Notes under the pieces: model-generated | Database searches by the model: none | What the model was told of the DNA's origin: nothing | Seen by the model: only the letters and a program-made list of their open reading frames with translations | Translations under genes and position numbers: made by a program | In this document: positions 21,945 to 33,143 of the stretch, piece after piece | How positions within the stretch are numbered: the stretch's first letter is position 1 | Layout of the letters: the number at the start of each line of letters is the position of its first letter | Source: Theristus sp. LFF4_11 | Taxonomy: Eukaryota; Nematoda; Chromadorea; Monhysterida; Xyalidae | NCBI GenBank assembly: GCA_030248135.1 | Contig: JASANC010000363.1 | Coordinates: 1 to 64,000 of the forward strand | Reading direction: 5' to 3' | DNA length: 64,000 nt

Positions 21945-23642
21945 TCGACAGAAAAAAGTAGCTTAGCTGTGGAAAACGGCGGAAAAATTACTCAACCAGT
22001 TTTTTACAGATCGCAATTTGACAGGTTTGTTGAGTTTAAGCTATCGGCGTTTTTCTATCCCTGTATTGAAACGCATCAAGTCTTGAAACCAAAAATAAGG
22101 AAAATAGGTTATCATAATTACTAAACGCCTTTGTTACTCAACAAATTGCTGAGCACACGCAGCGGTTCTTGCTGAACAAATTGTTGTGTGAACTGTTGAG
22201 TAATTTTTCCTCGCGCATAAAATTTCTTGTGTGAAGACCGTGCAATTTCGATTTTTTTGCATTTCTGAGTGTAACCACCGAACAAACACACAGACACACA
22301 CATGCAGTAATTTCACACTGCATATTGTGTTTTACATAGTGTCTGCTTTGCTGGTCTGTTTGTTTGGTCGACTGGGCAACATTGTCAGATAAAAACTAAA
22401 TGTTTGAAGAAACTGTTCGGTCCTCAGGCAAGGCGTTTGGCTTTTTGTCGTTTTTTTTGTGTGAGATTACGGTTTCGGCTGATTTTTTGTGTTGTAATGT
22501 TTCGTTTTGTTTTCTGTATTTTTATCTGTTTGATCTCTTGTTGTGTGTATGTTGGTTTAGTGCAAAATTGTCTTTTGATTGATTGTTGTGTAAAATTTTC
22601 ATTGAGTTTTTTTGGTGTGCTTTGATCTAAGAATGGACTAATATACATTTCCCCAAAACAAGAGCTTTTGTATTGATTTTATTCGAACCCAATTGCCAGT
22701 TGTTAAGTGTTTCAGGTTTCTTTAAGTTCTTTTGAACCAAAATTCGAAGTTTTTCTTTATTTATAATTTTTAGCAATGTTTCGTTTTTTTTCAGTCAAAT
22801 GATGCAAAATGCTTTAGTTGAACAGTCTTTAGCTAATTTTATTTGTAATCAACTGCCAATTTGTTTGTGGGCACACAGTGTGCGTTAGCTTCTGTTCACG
22901 GTCTCGACACGTTCTTGCTTGGAAACTTTCGTAATCATCGAGATGAATTTGTGGTGGTGGTTAAGGAAAATGACTAAGCCAAACCAATTATCAAGTGGGT
23001 TTTTGAAGTTTCATTACTTTAAAATAGGGGAAATTTGAAGGGAGGGGTTGGTGTTTGGGTGTTTTTTTGGGTTTGGGGTGAGTTGCAGAATCAGAAAGAT
23101 AAAACAATAAAAATGTTGCGGTGTTTTATTGACTTCCATGAAAGATTTTGTGATTCTGTAGTTGTAGTGAAAATAATTTTTGAAAAGTAGCCAATTGTAT
23201 GTTTGATCTGTGTTTCTGTTAGTTAGAGGGTATTTTGTGGATAATATTGTTTTTTATTGTTGTAATGTCGTATTGAACATATGGAAATTATTAAAATTCT
23301 GTGCAATATTCGGTGTTTGTTCGTCTGTATTCTTTCACAGCTTTTGCTTGTGCACCGTTCAAATTCTGTTTTAATGTTTTTTTGCTATGTTTATGCTTTT
23401 ATATTCTGTTTTTTTTTATTTCTTGCTATCCGGGTTGTTGTTTTATCTAACTGTTATTTTTTCAAGACGTTTTTAGTCCTGTTGCGTAATTTCTAATTGT
23501 AACAATCGAATTCTTCGCTCTGCGCATTTGTGTCACTGTTTTTTTTCTTGTACAGGCAGGTTTACTGAAATTGTCGTCACAAAATGATCAAGAATAAAAA
23601 TTGTGTGCAAAACTACAGCAATTGGCAAAACTCAGTAATGTA

Positions 23643-23959
23643 CAGGGTGTTGCAAGAAACTACAATGGGCAAAACGGTTCGTTCTGGAGTCTGCTACAGT
23701 GTTTTTCGTGTGAGTTTTGAAATAGCGAATCAAAAAACTGAAAAACTCGTAAATCGACAATTCGACGGATGCATCCAAAACCGACAATTTTGAATGGTGG
23801 TGGTCAAAATGTCGTACATCACGTGAGGGGAAATCTCACATGAAATTTCAACACAATCAGTGGCAAACATTTCTCAAGCAGTGTGTCAAAATTTCATACC
23901 AAAACACTGAAAGCAGACTCGAGAACGAGCCCATTGTAGTTTTTTGTTGCAACACCCTG
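23643..23959. mobile_element. Mariner-like MITE family E
   Basis: Termini CAGGGTGTTGCAAGAAACTA and TTTTTTGTTGCAACACCCTG, extending inward to ACAATGGGC / GCCCATTGT. TA flanks both ends. 317 bp with no transposase frame. Confidence 0.9.
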
Positions 23960-24150
23960 TATTGTTTGCAATCAATCGTGTCATGAAAAACGGTTTTAAA
24001 TCGAATAAAAGAATGCAAAATAATATTTCAAGGCGCACACTGATTGGATATTGGCAGAATAAAATACAAAATCTGGCCATTTCACACAAAAAACAGTACA
24101 GATAAAAGTCCTAGGCTGAAGACGATGCACTCTTGTGGAACAGTAATGTT

Positions 24151-24242
24151 AAGGTGTATTCATGAACTGTATTTAGTGACCGCGCAGCTTATGTTTTGAA
24201 CACAGCTACGCGTCACTAAATACTGCTTCATGAATGGCGCTT
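24151..24242. mobile_element. MITE family A, copy 3
   Basis: AAGGTGTATTCATGAACTGT and AATACTGCTTCATGAATGGC are inverted around AACACAGCTACGCGTCAC. It lies about 140 bp downstream of the PPP1R14-like stop codon. Confidence 0.8.
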
Positions 24243-24381
24243 CACACAGTCACCAGCAAACACACCGGTGCACAGCAGCCGTGTTTGCCTGTGTGTTTGC
24301 TACGATCTGTGACTTGCAACTGTGTCCATTGTCTGTCTTCAGCCTGGGATTTCAGGAAACAAAAAAAATCCTGCGGTCCAT

Positions 24382-25755
24382 TTAGAGCGTCTTCAGTTTC
24401 GCAAGAAAACTGTTGATGAAATCCTGAATAGGAATAATTTTTTCAGGCTGACGTAAAATATGCATTCATTCAATTATCTAGATATAAGTAACGTGTGTCG
24501 CGAAAGGAAATCAGTTTCAAGCTTGATGCCGCGCTATTCAAATTGACCCTACCGACTCAACGGTGTCTCAGGAACACGGGTCACTTTATTAACTTTGAAT
24601 CCCGCTTCAAGCATGAAACTGCTTTACATCTCAATTGCGCGCACTAAGTCGCAGAACCAAAATAAAAGATGGTAGCATAGCTAACTACCTATACCTGAAT
24701 GTGTTCGCTTGTGGCCGGGCAATTGTGCAGCTTTGTCTGAAAATGTGTTTTTGTTGTTGTTGTTGTTTTCGATCGTCACTTTTGCGAAATTAATAAAACG
24801 TTTTTATGGAAGAATTTCAGCGTTGTTGGTATCGAAATTTCAGCGCAAAGTCTGTGAACAAGCAAGAAAAACGGACCAAAACCGCGTCCACACGCTGCTG
24901 ATCGTGGTCAAGGTCGAGCAAATCATCAATGTCCATGTCGCATTGTGTGGCGAGATCCTACAATGTATATGGAACAAAGGTCTTTTCAAATACAAGGATT
25001 TTCGAAAAATAGTGCAACACAACAAACAGTTATGTGACCAAACTTTTTGTTTACTATATTTCAGTTCACTTCTCCAGTAAGACAAACAGAGAACTTTTGA
25101 AAAAAAATTATTTGGAAAATTTTGACGTTGTGAAATGAATGTGTCCAGCCACAGACGCTAAAAAGTGTCCGAAAGTGCGCACCTCATCGTCATACAATAT
25201 CTCCAGATTGTCCATCAACCACTCCTCCACTTTCAGTCGCTTCTTAATCAGCATCATTTGCTGTTTGCCGTATTTCATGGTGAGAATTTTTTGGCGTTCC
25301 TCCTTCGCGGCTGCATCCTTTTTCAGGCTCGATGACGGTCCTAAAAAATGTCAAAGGTGTCCGAAAAGATCTCGAAAAAGTGTCCGAAAAAATGTACGAA
25401 AAGTGTCCGAAAAGATGTCCGAAAAAGTGTCCGAAAAGATGTCCGGCCTGTCCTGTCCGCCTGGGTGTCCGGCGCGGTGACCGTCGTACGCCGGAAAAAG
25501 AAGTGTGTTACCGCAAAATATTGACCCTTTTTATTGCGTGTTGGCCGTCACTGGAACCACGGAAACAGGAAAACTTGAGAAACGAACAAAAGAAAAACGG
25601 GCGAATAAGGAAAACCAGTGAAATATAAAAGTCATTTTTTTAAATGCGCACGAACCATTGAAATGAGCGTGTCTAGAGTTTTGAGATGACACAGGATCCG
25701 CACAACATGGCTCGGACGAATGTCCGAGAACGTAATCAGAGGCCGCTGTTGACAT
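24382..25755 (-). CDS. PPP1R14-family protein phosphatase 1 inhibitor, 5 exons
   Basis: PPP1R14 proteins (CPI-17, PHI-1, KEPI, GBPI) inhibit PP1 when a conserved threonine is phosphorylated. Exons in transcript order: 25755-25656, 25340-25183, 24957-24883, 24736-24695, 24423-24382. Phases join without a break (1,0,0,0), giving 138 residues, close to the family's 145-165. The core reads ILTMKYGKQQMMLIKKRL (family TVKYDRxELxxRL, inhibitory Thr at T54), then KVEEWLMDNLEILYDDE, the acidic DMDIDDLLDLDHDQQRVDA, and a C-terminal EHIQDFINSFLAKLKTL matching the family's PTEAFISGLLDKI helix. Start at 25755 is the only in-frame ATG of exon 1. Exon 1 (residues 1-33) has no recognised similarity. Which paralogue it matches cannot be decided by eye. 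Intron 4 contains a family N repeat. Confidence 0.88.
24490..24664. repeat. Palindromic repeat family N in PPP1R14-like intron 4
   Basis: GTTTCAAGCTTGATGCCGCG and CCCGCTTCAAGCATGAAAC are inverted; GCGCGCACTAAGTCGCAGAA resembles the ends of the copies at 19238 and 37870. Confidence 0.6.
25341..25480 (-). repeat. Simple repeat of a GTCCGAAAA unit abutting an acceptor
   Basis: On + it is a run of GTGTCCGAAAAA / GATGTCCGAAAA units. On the gene's strand it becomes TTTTCGGACA repeats that end in TTTTTTAG, the acceptor of exon 2 of the PPP1R14-like gene. The repeat therefore supplies the pyrimidine-rich tract. Confidence 0.75.
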
Positions 25756-28700
25756 TTTAAAAAATTATAATTTTGATTCAAATTTTTTTCTTTGATATGA
25801 TTCCGTTGAAAATATTACGCAAGAAATATCATCTGTTGACCGCACGTACTGGATTCGTCTGAAAAAGCGAAAAATAAAAATGCACAATGTACAATACAGG
25901 GTGATCAAAAAAAACCATCAATAGGGAAAACGGCTGGAATTAGAATTGAGAACTGAAAGAGGCAACCGTTTGAGATGAAACTTACAGTCGAGAAAGAAAT
26001 ATACTGTAGTAGCCATTTGTTCTAGTTCTGGGAAGAGATGCAGACATATCCTCGGAAAAAGTTTTGAAACCTCCGAGTAGGCTTCGAGCCCACGTCCCTG
26101 GTTCAGAACAGTCTCTCTTGAACGTTACGCGCGCGAAATCGAAGGTTCCAATTGTCTGTTACGCTGTGGCTAACCGCGTTGACCTTATTTCAGCTAATTT
26201 TTAATAAAACAAAATGGCGACTGCATTTCTTTCATGGCTGCAAGTTTCAGCTCAAAGAGCTGCTTCACTTTTGAATACCAGCCGTTTTCCCGATCAACGT
26301 TTTTTATCCCCCTGTACATATGTGTGTGAACAGAAATCAATAAAGTTCTTTACATTTGAATGCCATTTCATTTCACACGGTTATGTGAGGTTTGTTCCAC
26401 TTTCTAGAATGTTTGACTTGAAGAAACGTTCGTCGCATAACCATTATATCAAGTGGATTTTTGCAGTTCGGTAAAATTGTGTGAATGAAAATCACAATGA
26501 GTCACAGATGCAAAGATCGGTTGTATGTATTTTTAGCAGAACAAAATACACTTTCCAATCACCCCACACACCTACAATGTATAAACGACGCTGCAGAAAC
26601 TACATAAACAACCTACAGTTGTCAACAAACATTTTGGCTGAGAAACATTCGGAACACAGTTACATTGTACATACCTAAGCACTTTGGAAACTGAAAAACT
26701 TGAAAAAATGAACGGACCGGACACCCACTACATTATATCTAAAAATTCGACAATAATTCTTTCTTCACAGGAATGTTATATTTTTCATTTTTTTAATGTT
26801 TACGGTTTCAAGGACAAGTACTGCTGTCTCAAAATCCTGGCCTGTCTGGTTCGTGGGTTGGTTGATCGAAAAATATAAAATGGGGAAAACACTGCCTCAG
26901 CACCCGATAAAGGCTTAGGAACATTTACATTTTTGTGTGTTTTGCACTATTGTAGTATTATTGACCGTTCGATAAAAAAATTACCGTGTTACAAAAAGAA
27001 AAGTTCAAGCAAGTATCAACAAAATATTCAACACATTTATTGTTGCACCAATAACTGATCAACAAACAATTCACTCATCATTTGGCAACTGTTGAATTGT
27101 TGTTGGGCAATTTTTCTCAGTGAGTGATACAATTGTACTCTGTTCATACTCCAGATAACCAAGCTCCATGAAGAAGAAGTCACTTTTCTATTAAAGCAAA
27201 ATAAAGCAAGCCTTTCAACATCAAGCTAAATAAAATGTCCACTCAGTGTCCTGTCCTATTTCATGTCCCTTTTTGTGTGAGTGTCCCTCGTCATGGTAAT
27301 TCATGGCTTGAGTCAAAAATTTCAAAAAATCAAAATAGATTTTTCTGTATATGTGTATAACACAAAGATATTTTGTAAAATTTATAAAATTTTATTTTCG
27401 GGATATGAAAATATGGACAGGACATGAAATCGTACATGAAGAGGGTTAGGACGCGGGAGATGACGCTTAGAACATGTTTGTTTAAAGCAATGATGCCTTT
27501 TTCTTTTCAGCGGCAGCAGCTTCTCAGCATTTATGGGCCATCTGGTTTGGAGTCGAAAACACTCACAAAACCGACATTCTGCTCCCTAAAAATGCACCAT
27601 AGTAGGGTCTATGACAAAAAGAGGAGGTTACATATTGTATTTCGATGGAAAACAAACATTTGGAATTGATAGATTTTTTTCTGGTAGGAATTTTTGCCTT
27701 TATGATTGCACAAAATTGCAGTCCATTATGGGGCATTGTGTTTTTATTCAGTTTTTCCGGAAAATGCGAAAGAGCATCATAATTGACAAACACATACAAT
27801 AAACAATTTGTAGCTTAATCCATCCACACAAACAAAAACAACAAAATGCAAAGTATGTTTGCAATGCGACTAAAATTTATCATCGTTTTTACTGTAGATT
27901 ATAAAATACGGTAAATTAGCCTTTGTTGCAATAAAACAATGCTCCAACAGAACAGGAAAGTGAATCATGCTACATGTTAAGCATAAGGGAAAGCTTCACA
28001 AAAAGTCAATAAAAGTTGCGAATAATATTTTTGGAATTTTGGTTCTGTTTAGTTTTGTAACATTTTCTAAATTCTACCGTTGGACTGCACATCAGTCAAC
28101 CTAAACTCAAAGCTTAACAATTTTTAGCAGAATCAACAAAGGATTTTGTATGAAAATTAACTGATCGGTAATTTATTGATCGATTGACTGCTGAATGGGC
28201 ATACCAATGTTCTTTGTAATACAACCAAAATTAGCACAATTCAAAAGCAGCCAATCAGCTGACGTCTAATCCATCATTCGATTCGCACTAACCCAATAAA
28301 ACAACATCCCGAGTGTTTTTAAAACTGAAAAGGTGTAAAAAGTGAAAAATTGTAACATGTTTTTTAAATTGCGGCACCCGAGAGCAAAAACTAACAAATC
28401 AAACTACAGACATTACAAAAAAGCAAAAGCAACAACAACAGAAAACAGCCGACGAAAAAGCATAACAGTTTTTACTTTTTTTCGCTCAATCTATCCAAAC
28501 CGATCTTTCAGTGGAACGTTCGTTTTCGTTATGCTAGCATTTATCGTCCAGTCCAGTGTTTTTTTCGACTGAACCCAAGGCGCTTTTTGAAGCTGGGAAA
28601 GCAAAACAACAACTGCACAAGTACAAAAGGTGCCCTTTATGCGCGGTGATCAATCAGAAATTGCATATTACTTTGGCAGAAAGTGCATGTCCTTCCAGCC

Positions 28701-29547
28701 AATACGTGCTCGAGAAATATGGAAATGAAAATAAATAACAACCGTGTGATAACAAATAAATGGAGAAAAAATGGAAATGTGCAAAATATTCAACTGCACT
28801 TTGGATATAGTGGAGAATGGTATATTTGAATATGGAAGTCAAACATTATAGGCCGCACAGGAAGAGGCAGCTGGAAATAAAAGACACTGTTGTAAACTTG
28901 TTGTAAAGAGCCAAGTCAATCATTTTTGAAAAAAACAACATGTTTTTTGAAAACAAAACTTATCACTTTTTGCGCGTTTTTTAAATAAATCGGCAACAGT
29001 CAAGCATTGTTTGTAACATTGCTCAGTTTTTGGCTTCAGTTTCCCAAAAACAGCTGATTTCTATAAAACTGACAAGAAGAAAACTAACACTGTCCACCAT
29101 ATTGCAAACAAGGTTATAAGATGAATTTGGACATTTCCAATTCCAATCATTCAAATGAGATGCGATGGTTAGAGAAACACAGGAAATGAATGACATTGGA
29201 AGCCGCCCGAAAAACACATAAAACCAAATCGGAGAGGATGATTTTTAGATTTTGCAAGTGTGTGTTCTGCACGTGCGTGCTTGTTTCCAGATTGTTTTTG
29301 GATTCATGATAAATAATCTCTGAGTGCGTTGAAAACGCTCAAAAAAGTTTTATATATTCCTTCACGGTGCATCAGATATTTTCATATTTATTATTTTCAC
29401 TTTTCTTGACTGAATGGGGGTTTGTTGCAACATAACTTTTTTAAAGTCGTTTTCCAAAACGTGAAGTCTTTAGCAAAAAACATCCAGGCACTATGATTTC
29501 AGGCTTTTGTTACATACAATGTACCAAGCTCTCATGTTGCAACTCAC
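25756..29547. other. Intergenic stretch, no supported gene
   Basis: AT-rich DNA with only short shadow frames. At 25897 a lone mariner-type end (CAGGGTGATCAAAAAAA) is visible without its partner. A tRNA-like patch around 26090-26140 may be SINE debris. Upstream regulatory DNA of the minus-strand PPP1R14-like gene presumably lies at its left edge. Confidence 0.5.
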
Positions 29548-29635
29548 TAGGGTTGCTAAAAAAATAAAAATCGTCATTTTTTGTTGAACTTTCAAAAAAT
29601 TGTGCCAAAAATAAAGTTTTCAGAGAGCATATTAA
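29548..29635. mobile_element. Truncated end of element J
   Basis: TAGGGTTGCTAAAAAAATAA, then sequence that is the reverse complement of the J interior (GTTGAACTTTC...GAGAGCATATTA). Homology stops there and a G-tract block begins. Confidence 0.6.
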
Positions 29636-29708
29636 AGGAGGGGTTGAGATGGGGGGGGGGGAGGGTGGGTGGGCGTGTATCACCCCAGCTAGATCAACAC
29701 ACCTCCAC

Positions 29709-30298
29709 CCAATAGCGAAAGCGGGAGCATGGGTGAGGGGGGTGTTTGCCAATTTCACGGGGGTGTCAGGTACCTTCCACGGGGGCGGGGGGTGCACGGG
29801 CAAAAAAATTCCCTGAGGGGGTGCAGCGGATCGCACGGGTAGTAATTATGTTTTTGCTGGAAATGAAGAGTACAGTGAGACAAGTAAAAAGTGTCCAGAC
29901 CCCCTCCCTCCACCTCCCCCCCCCACACACATTTTCGCACTGCCCCCACCTAGAAAAACACCCCCTTTTCTTATTATTAACACAATGAAACGGGTTATTT
30001 CAGTCATTTTGACAAAAACCTTCACAAATTTGACCCCAAAAACGTACAATTTGCACACACCAGTAAAATTTGTGCAAAAATTTTGTAATTCCCATAAAAT
30101 AAAATGTAATCCCCCCATAAATTTTGGCATTTCTCGGTCCCCCCCCCCCCACCCACACCCCAAATTTCGAGTTCCCCCAAGCCAAATCGTAAAAAATCGG
30201 ACCGGGCTCGCTCGACCCTCGAGTCCTCGACCCCATTAATTGAGTTTTCCAGCAAATTTTCCAGATAGATAGATAGCTGGAAAATTTTGGGGGGGGGC
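29709..30298. repeat. Degenerate G/C-tract element end
   Basis: CAATAGCGAAAGCGGGAGCA is a one-base variant of the composite-element terminus, followed by the same GGTGTTTGCC, GTCAGGTACCTTC and GTGCACGGGCA spacers. From about 29840 the sequence departs and becomes C-rich. Confidence 0.6.
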
Positions 30299-30369
30299 TA
30301 GGGTTGTTAAACAAAAATGAAATTTAAAAAAAAAATTCGAAAATTTTTTCTCTAATATGCTCTGAAAAC

Positions 30370-31950
30370 CAGTAGCGAAAGTGCGGGGGTGGTGGGGGGG
30401 GGTCCACCCCCCCCTCAGCCGAAAATCCTGCCCGTGCACGGGCAGATACCCGTGTATCCCCCCTAGGGTTAGGGGAAAAAAAATCCGGATTTTTTTTTAA
30501 TTAAAAAAAATTTAAAAAAAAAAATTTTTTTTTTACAAGTTAGGTTTGTTCGAAGCGTCTCGTCGAGCTGAGTTCATCTAGACTATTTTCAGAACGATCC
30601 GGAAAACTATAAGAGCGAAAATCGTGTTTTATTGAAATTATGTCCATTTCATAGAGGGAAAGTTGCATTTTCAACAGTAAAACAGGACAATTTTCGACGT
30701 GTACTTGAATATTGAACCGTTCTTAGTTGTTCCTCTTTAGAAAATTACCAAAATTTGACTGTGTTCAAAAATTCCTGTTTGCTGTAGCTAAGTCGGCAAC
30801 CCCTGTCGACCCGGTAGCCCCCCCCCCAAGACACTTACTTTCAGGTTCAACCAGCTATGCTATCTGCCACATGGCGAGAGCCCACTCTTCAAATCATCGT
30901 ATCGAAAACACGTACCATGTTTTCGCGATCACGTTGCGGGCAACTGACAGACGCAAGTTTAACACGTTAGTTTAGCTCAGCACGCAAGTTTTAACATGTG
31001 GCCATGTTATCGGGTATCTGAAAAACGGTCGTGTGATGTGGTATTAACCAACATCTCCGCTCCAATTGTTTAACAATATATCGCACAACTCCATTGTAGA
31101 CCTATAACATACGCCAATCAACAAAATATCATGTTCATCTCATGGCCTACCACCGACTGAAAAAACATGTTCTAAGTTGCAAGAAAACGATTTCTGAAAC
31201 GATATTTCAATTCAGTTAAGTCATTTCAACGCTAAAAATTGACTCTAGAAGTCATCCAAATCGAAAAACATAGAGTACGTCGGTCAAAATGACCAAATAA
31301 TGACATGTACCTAAGCACACAAAGAAGTTGGGAAGAAAATTTGGTTTGAACTTTCAAAAAATTATGCCATAAATCGAATTTTCAGAGCAAAGTAGAAGAA
31401 AAATTTTTTAAATTTTTTTTTAAGTTTGAAAAAAAAATCCAAATTTAAAAAAAAAAAAAAAAAAATAAAAAAAATTTTTTTTTTCAAAGCCCCTAACCCT
31501 AACCCCCCCTCCCCCCCTTTACCTCGACACGGGTACTAGACTCCCCCCACCCCCCCTCCGCGATAAAACACGGGATCGCACCCCCCCCCCTCAAGGTGGT
31601 CAATCTCATCTCAATTTTTTCCAAAAATACCGTAATTTTTGCATTTTTCTTGACGTTTGTGTCTGTCCCTGCATAGATTTTGTTGTTTCTGACCAAACAA
31701 GCAGCTTGTTTGCACAAAATATTCTGTATTTTACAAGAATTTCTGTGTTTTTCTAAGGCAAAAATTTGGTATTACCCGTGCGATCCCGTGCACCCCCCCC
31801 CTCCCGAAATTTTTCTGCCAGCGCACCCCCCCCCTCAGGAAAATTTGCTGCCCGTGCACCCCCCCCCCTCACCGAGAAGGCACCTGACCCCCCCCCCCTC
31901 TGAAAATTGGCAAACACCCCCCCTCACCCGAGGTCCCGCTTTCGCTACTG
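30370..31950. mobile_element. G-tract hAT-like element inserted in element J
   Basis: Perfect 12-bp termini CAGTAGCGAAAG and CTTTCGCTACTG, flanked by the 8-bp duplication CTGAAAAC (30362-30369 and 31951-31958). The body is the reverse orientation of segments at 2220-2640 and 3905-4035. It contains a further insertion at 30464-31501. Confidence 0.9.
30464..31501. mobile_element. Third-level nested element L
   Basis: Ends TAGGGTTAGGGG and CCCCTAACCCTA with flanks ATCCCCCC and ACCCCCCC, one mismatch. The site without it is readable at about 3915-3950 in reverse orientation. The interior is unique-looking, AT-rich and lacks a transposase frame. Confidence 0.75.
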
Positions 31951-32024
31951 CTGAAAACCTCAATTTTGGCAAAATTTTTCGAAAGTTCAACAAAAATTTT
32001 CTTTGATTATACCTCGTAAAACCC

Positions 32025-32252
32025 TTGGCAGTCGATTTTGGGCCGTTTTACCGACTGATTTTAGGCTACGACAACATCTGCGATGAAGTTTTTGAGCGTC
32101 CCAAAGCTTGGCCTACCATTTCCGATGCAGATAAGGTGACGATTCGCCTCGCAGAGCGTCCGATTGTGCTCGCTGCTCCGTTTGCAAGCGCTACGTTGTC
32201 TGGTTGCTTGCTGCTTCGTGTCGTGTCGTCGCGACACCATCAGAAGAATTGA
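32025..32252 (+). pseudogene. Coding-like captured segment inside element J, copy 2
   Basis: After the acceptor-like ATTTTAG the frame reads GYDNICDEVFERPKAWP, TISDADKVTIRLAERP, IVLAAPFASATLSG and ends in a stop about 15 codons later. It keeps the copy-1 frame, with an insertion near the end (GCTTGCTGCTTCG against GCTGCTTCG). Function unknown. Confidence 0.45.
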
Positions 32253-32551
32253 TCGAATTTCAAGCCGGTATGTTTGTCTTCACTTCAGCATTAGTTTAGC
32301 TGGGGACAATTAGTGACGTTTTAGAGGTCAAAACACAAGAAGAGGCATGGTGACGGTTTGGAAAAGGGGTAATTGAGGTCACCAAAACAAAATCTGCAAA
32401 GTTCCGCCATACGGGAGTCATTCGGGAGGCGCTTGCATATCATATGTGGTTCTTCGGACTCCCTGATTGATTTAGCACAACTTTGATTTTTGAAATTAAA
32501 AAAAAAAATTTTTAACAAAAATGACGATTTTTGTTTTTTTTAACAACCCTA

Positions 32552-33143
32552 GGGGGGGCATGTGACTTTGGGGGGGGCGGTCAAAATTTTGAAATTAGAT
32601 AGATAAAAAACGCTAAAAAGCTATAAAAACAGCAAAATAATGCTAAAAATTTGCTAAAAATCAAGTATAAACGCGTATTTTACTTAAAATTTACAAAATT
32701 TTTAAGAATTACGAGCAAAAATGGTCGATTTTGGTCAAAAATGGACTAATTTCATGTCTTCGAAAACAAAATTTTTTAGATAGATAGCTGGCTGAGAAAA
32801 TTTTTCAGATAGATAACAGCTGAGCCGAAAAAAACCTGTCTGATAGAGAGTGAGACAGATTCGAAAATTTTTTGGGGGGGGGCGGCCCCCCCCCCAGGCC
32901 CCCCCCAAGAACAACTATGCATTACGCCTAAGACAACCCAAGCGCAAGCCAGTTTAGAACAGGATTTGAGATTATGAAATTTTGCCAAATGTACTAAAAA
33001 ACCTTAACCCCCTGACACAATTAATGAATTTGTTTTTTTTATTCAAGGTAAAGATCAGATCAGAGATCCGAATTAGGCAGATCAGATGCTCCAAAAATCG
33101 AGAAAAAAATCCGAAAAAAACGCGACGCAAGTAAAAACCGGCG
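32552..33143. other. BTBD9 upstream region
   Basis: Contains the G/C hairpin at about 32872-32910 shared with 4677-4710, GATAGATAG-type short repeats, and then unique AT-rich DNA leading to the BTBD9 start. No TATA box is convincing. Confidence 0.4.

Larger units (their letters stand above)
21945..24381. other. ABCD4 3' region and intergenic DNA
   Basis: AT-rich, no coding signal. AATAAA candidates for the ABCD4 transcript are at 23106-23111 and 23594-23599, both far downstream, and I cannot choose between them. It contains the MITEs at 23643 and 24151. Confidence 0.5.
30299..32551. mobile_element. hAT-like element J, copy 2, carrying nested insertions
   Basis: Termini TAGGGTTGTTAAAC and TTTAACAACCCTA with matching 8-bp flanks GGGGGGGC (30291-30298 and 32552-32559). 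After removal of the insert at 30370-31950 the sequence is collinear with 2754-3433. That copy retains the uninterrupted site CTCTGAAAACCTCAATTTTG. Confidence 0.85.

Noticed and set aside
25897..25930. Mariner-type terminus CAGGGTGATCAAAAAAA
   Set aside because: No inverted partner or transposase remnant found nearby; a lone end is not enough for an element call.
30464..31501. TAGGGTTAGGGG and CCCTAACCCTAACC as telomere-like sequence
   Set aside because: Only one and a half units occur, placed symmetrically as terminal inverted repeats of an inserted element; no telomeric array exists.
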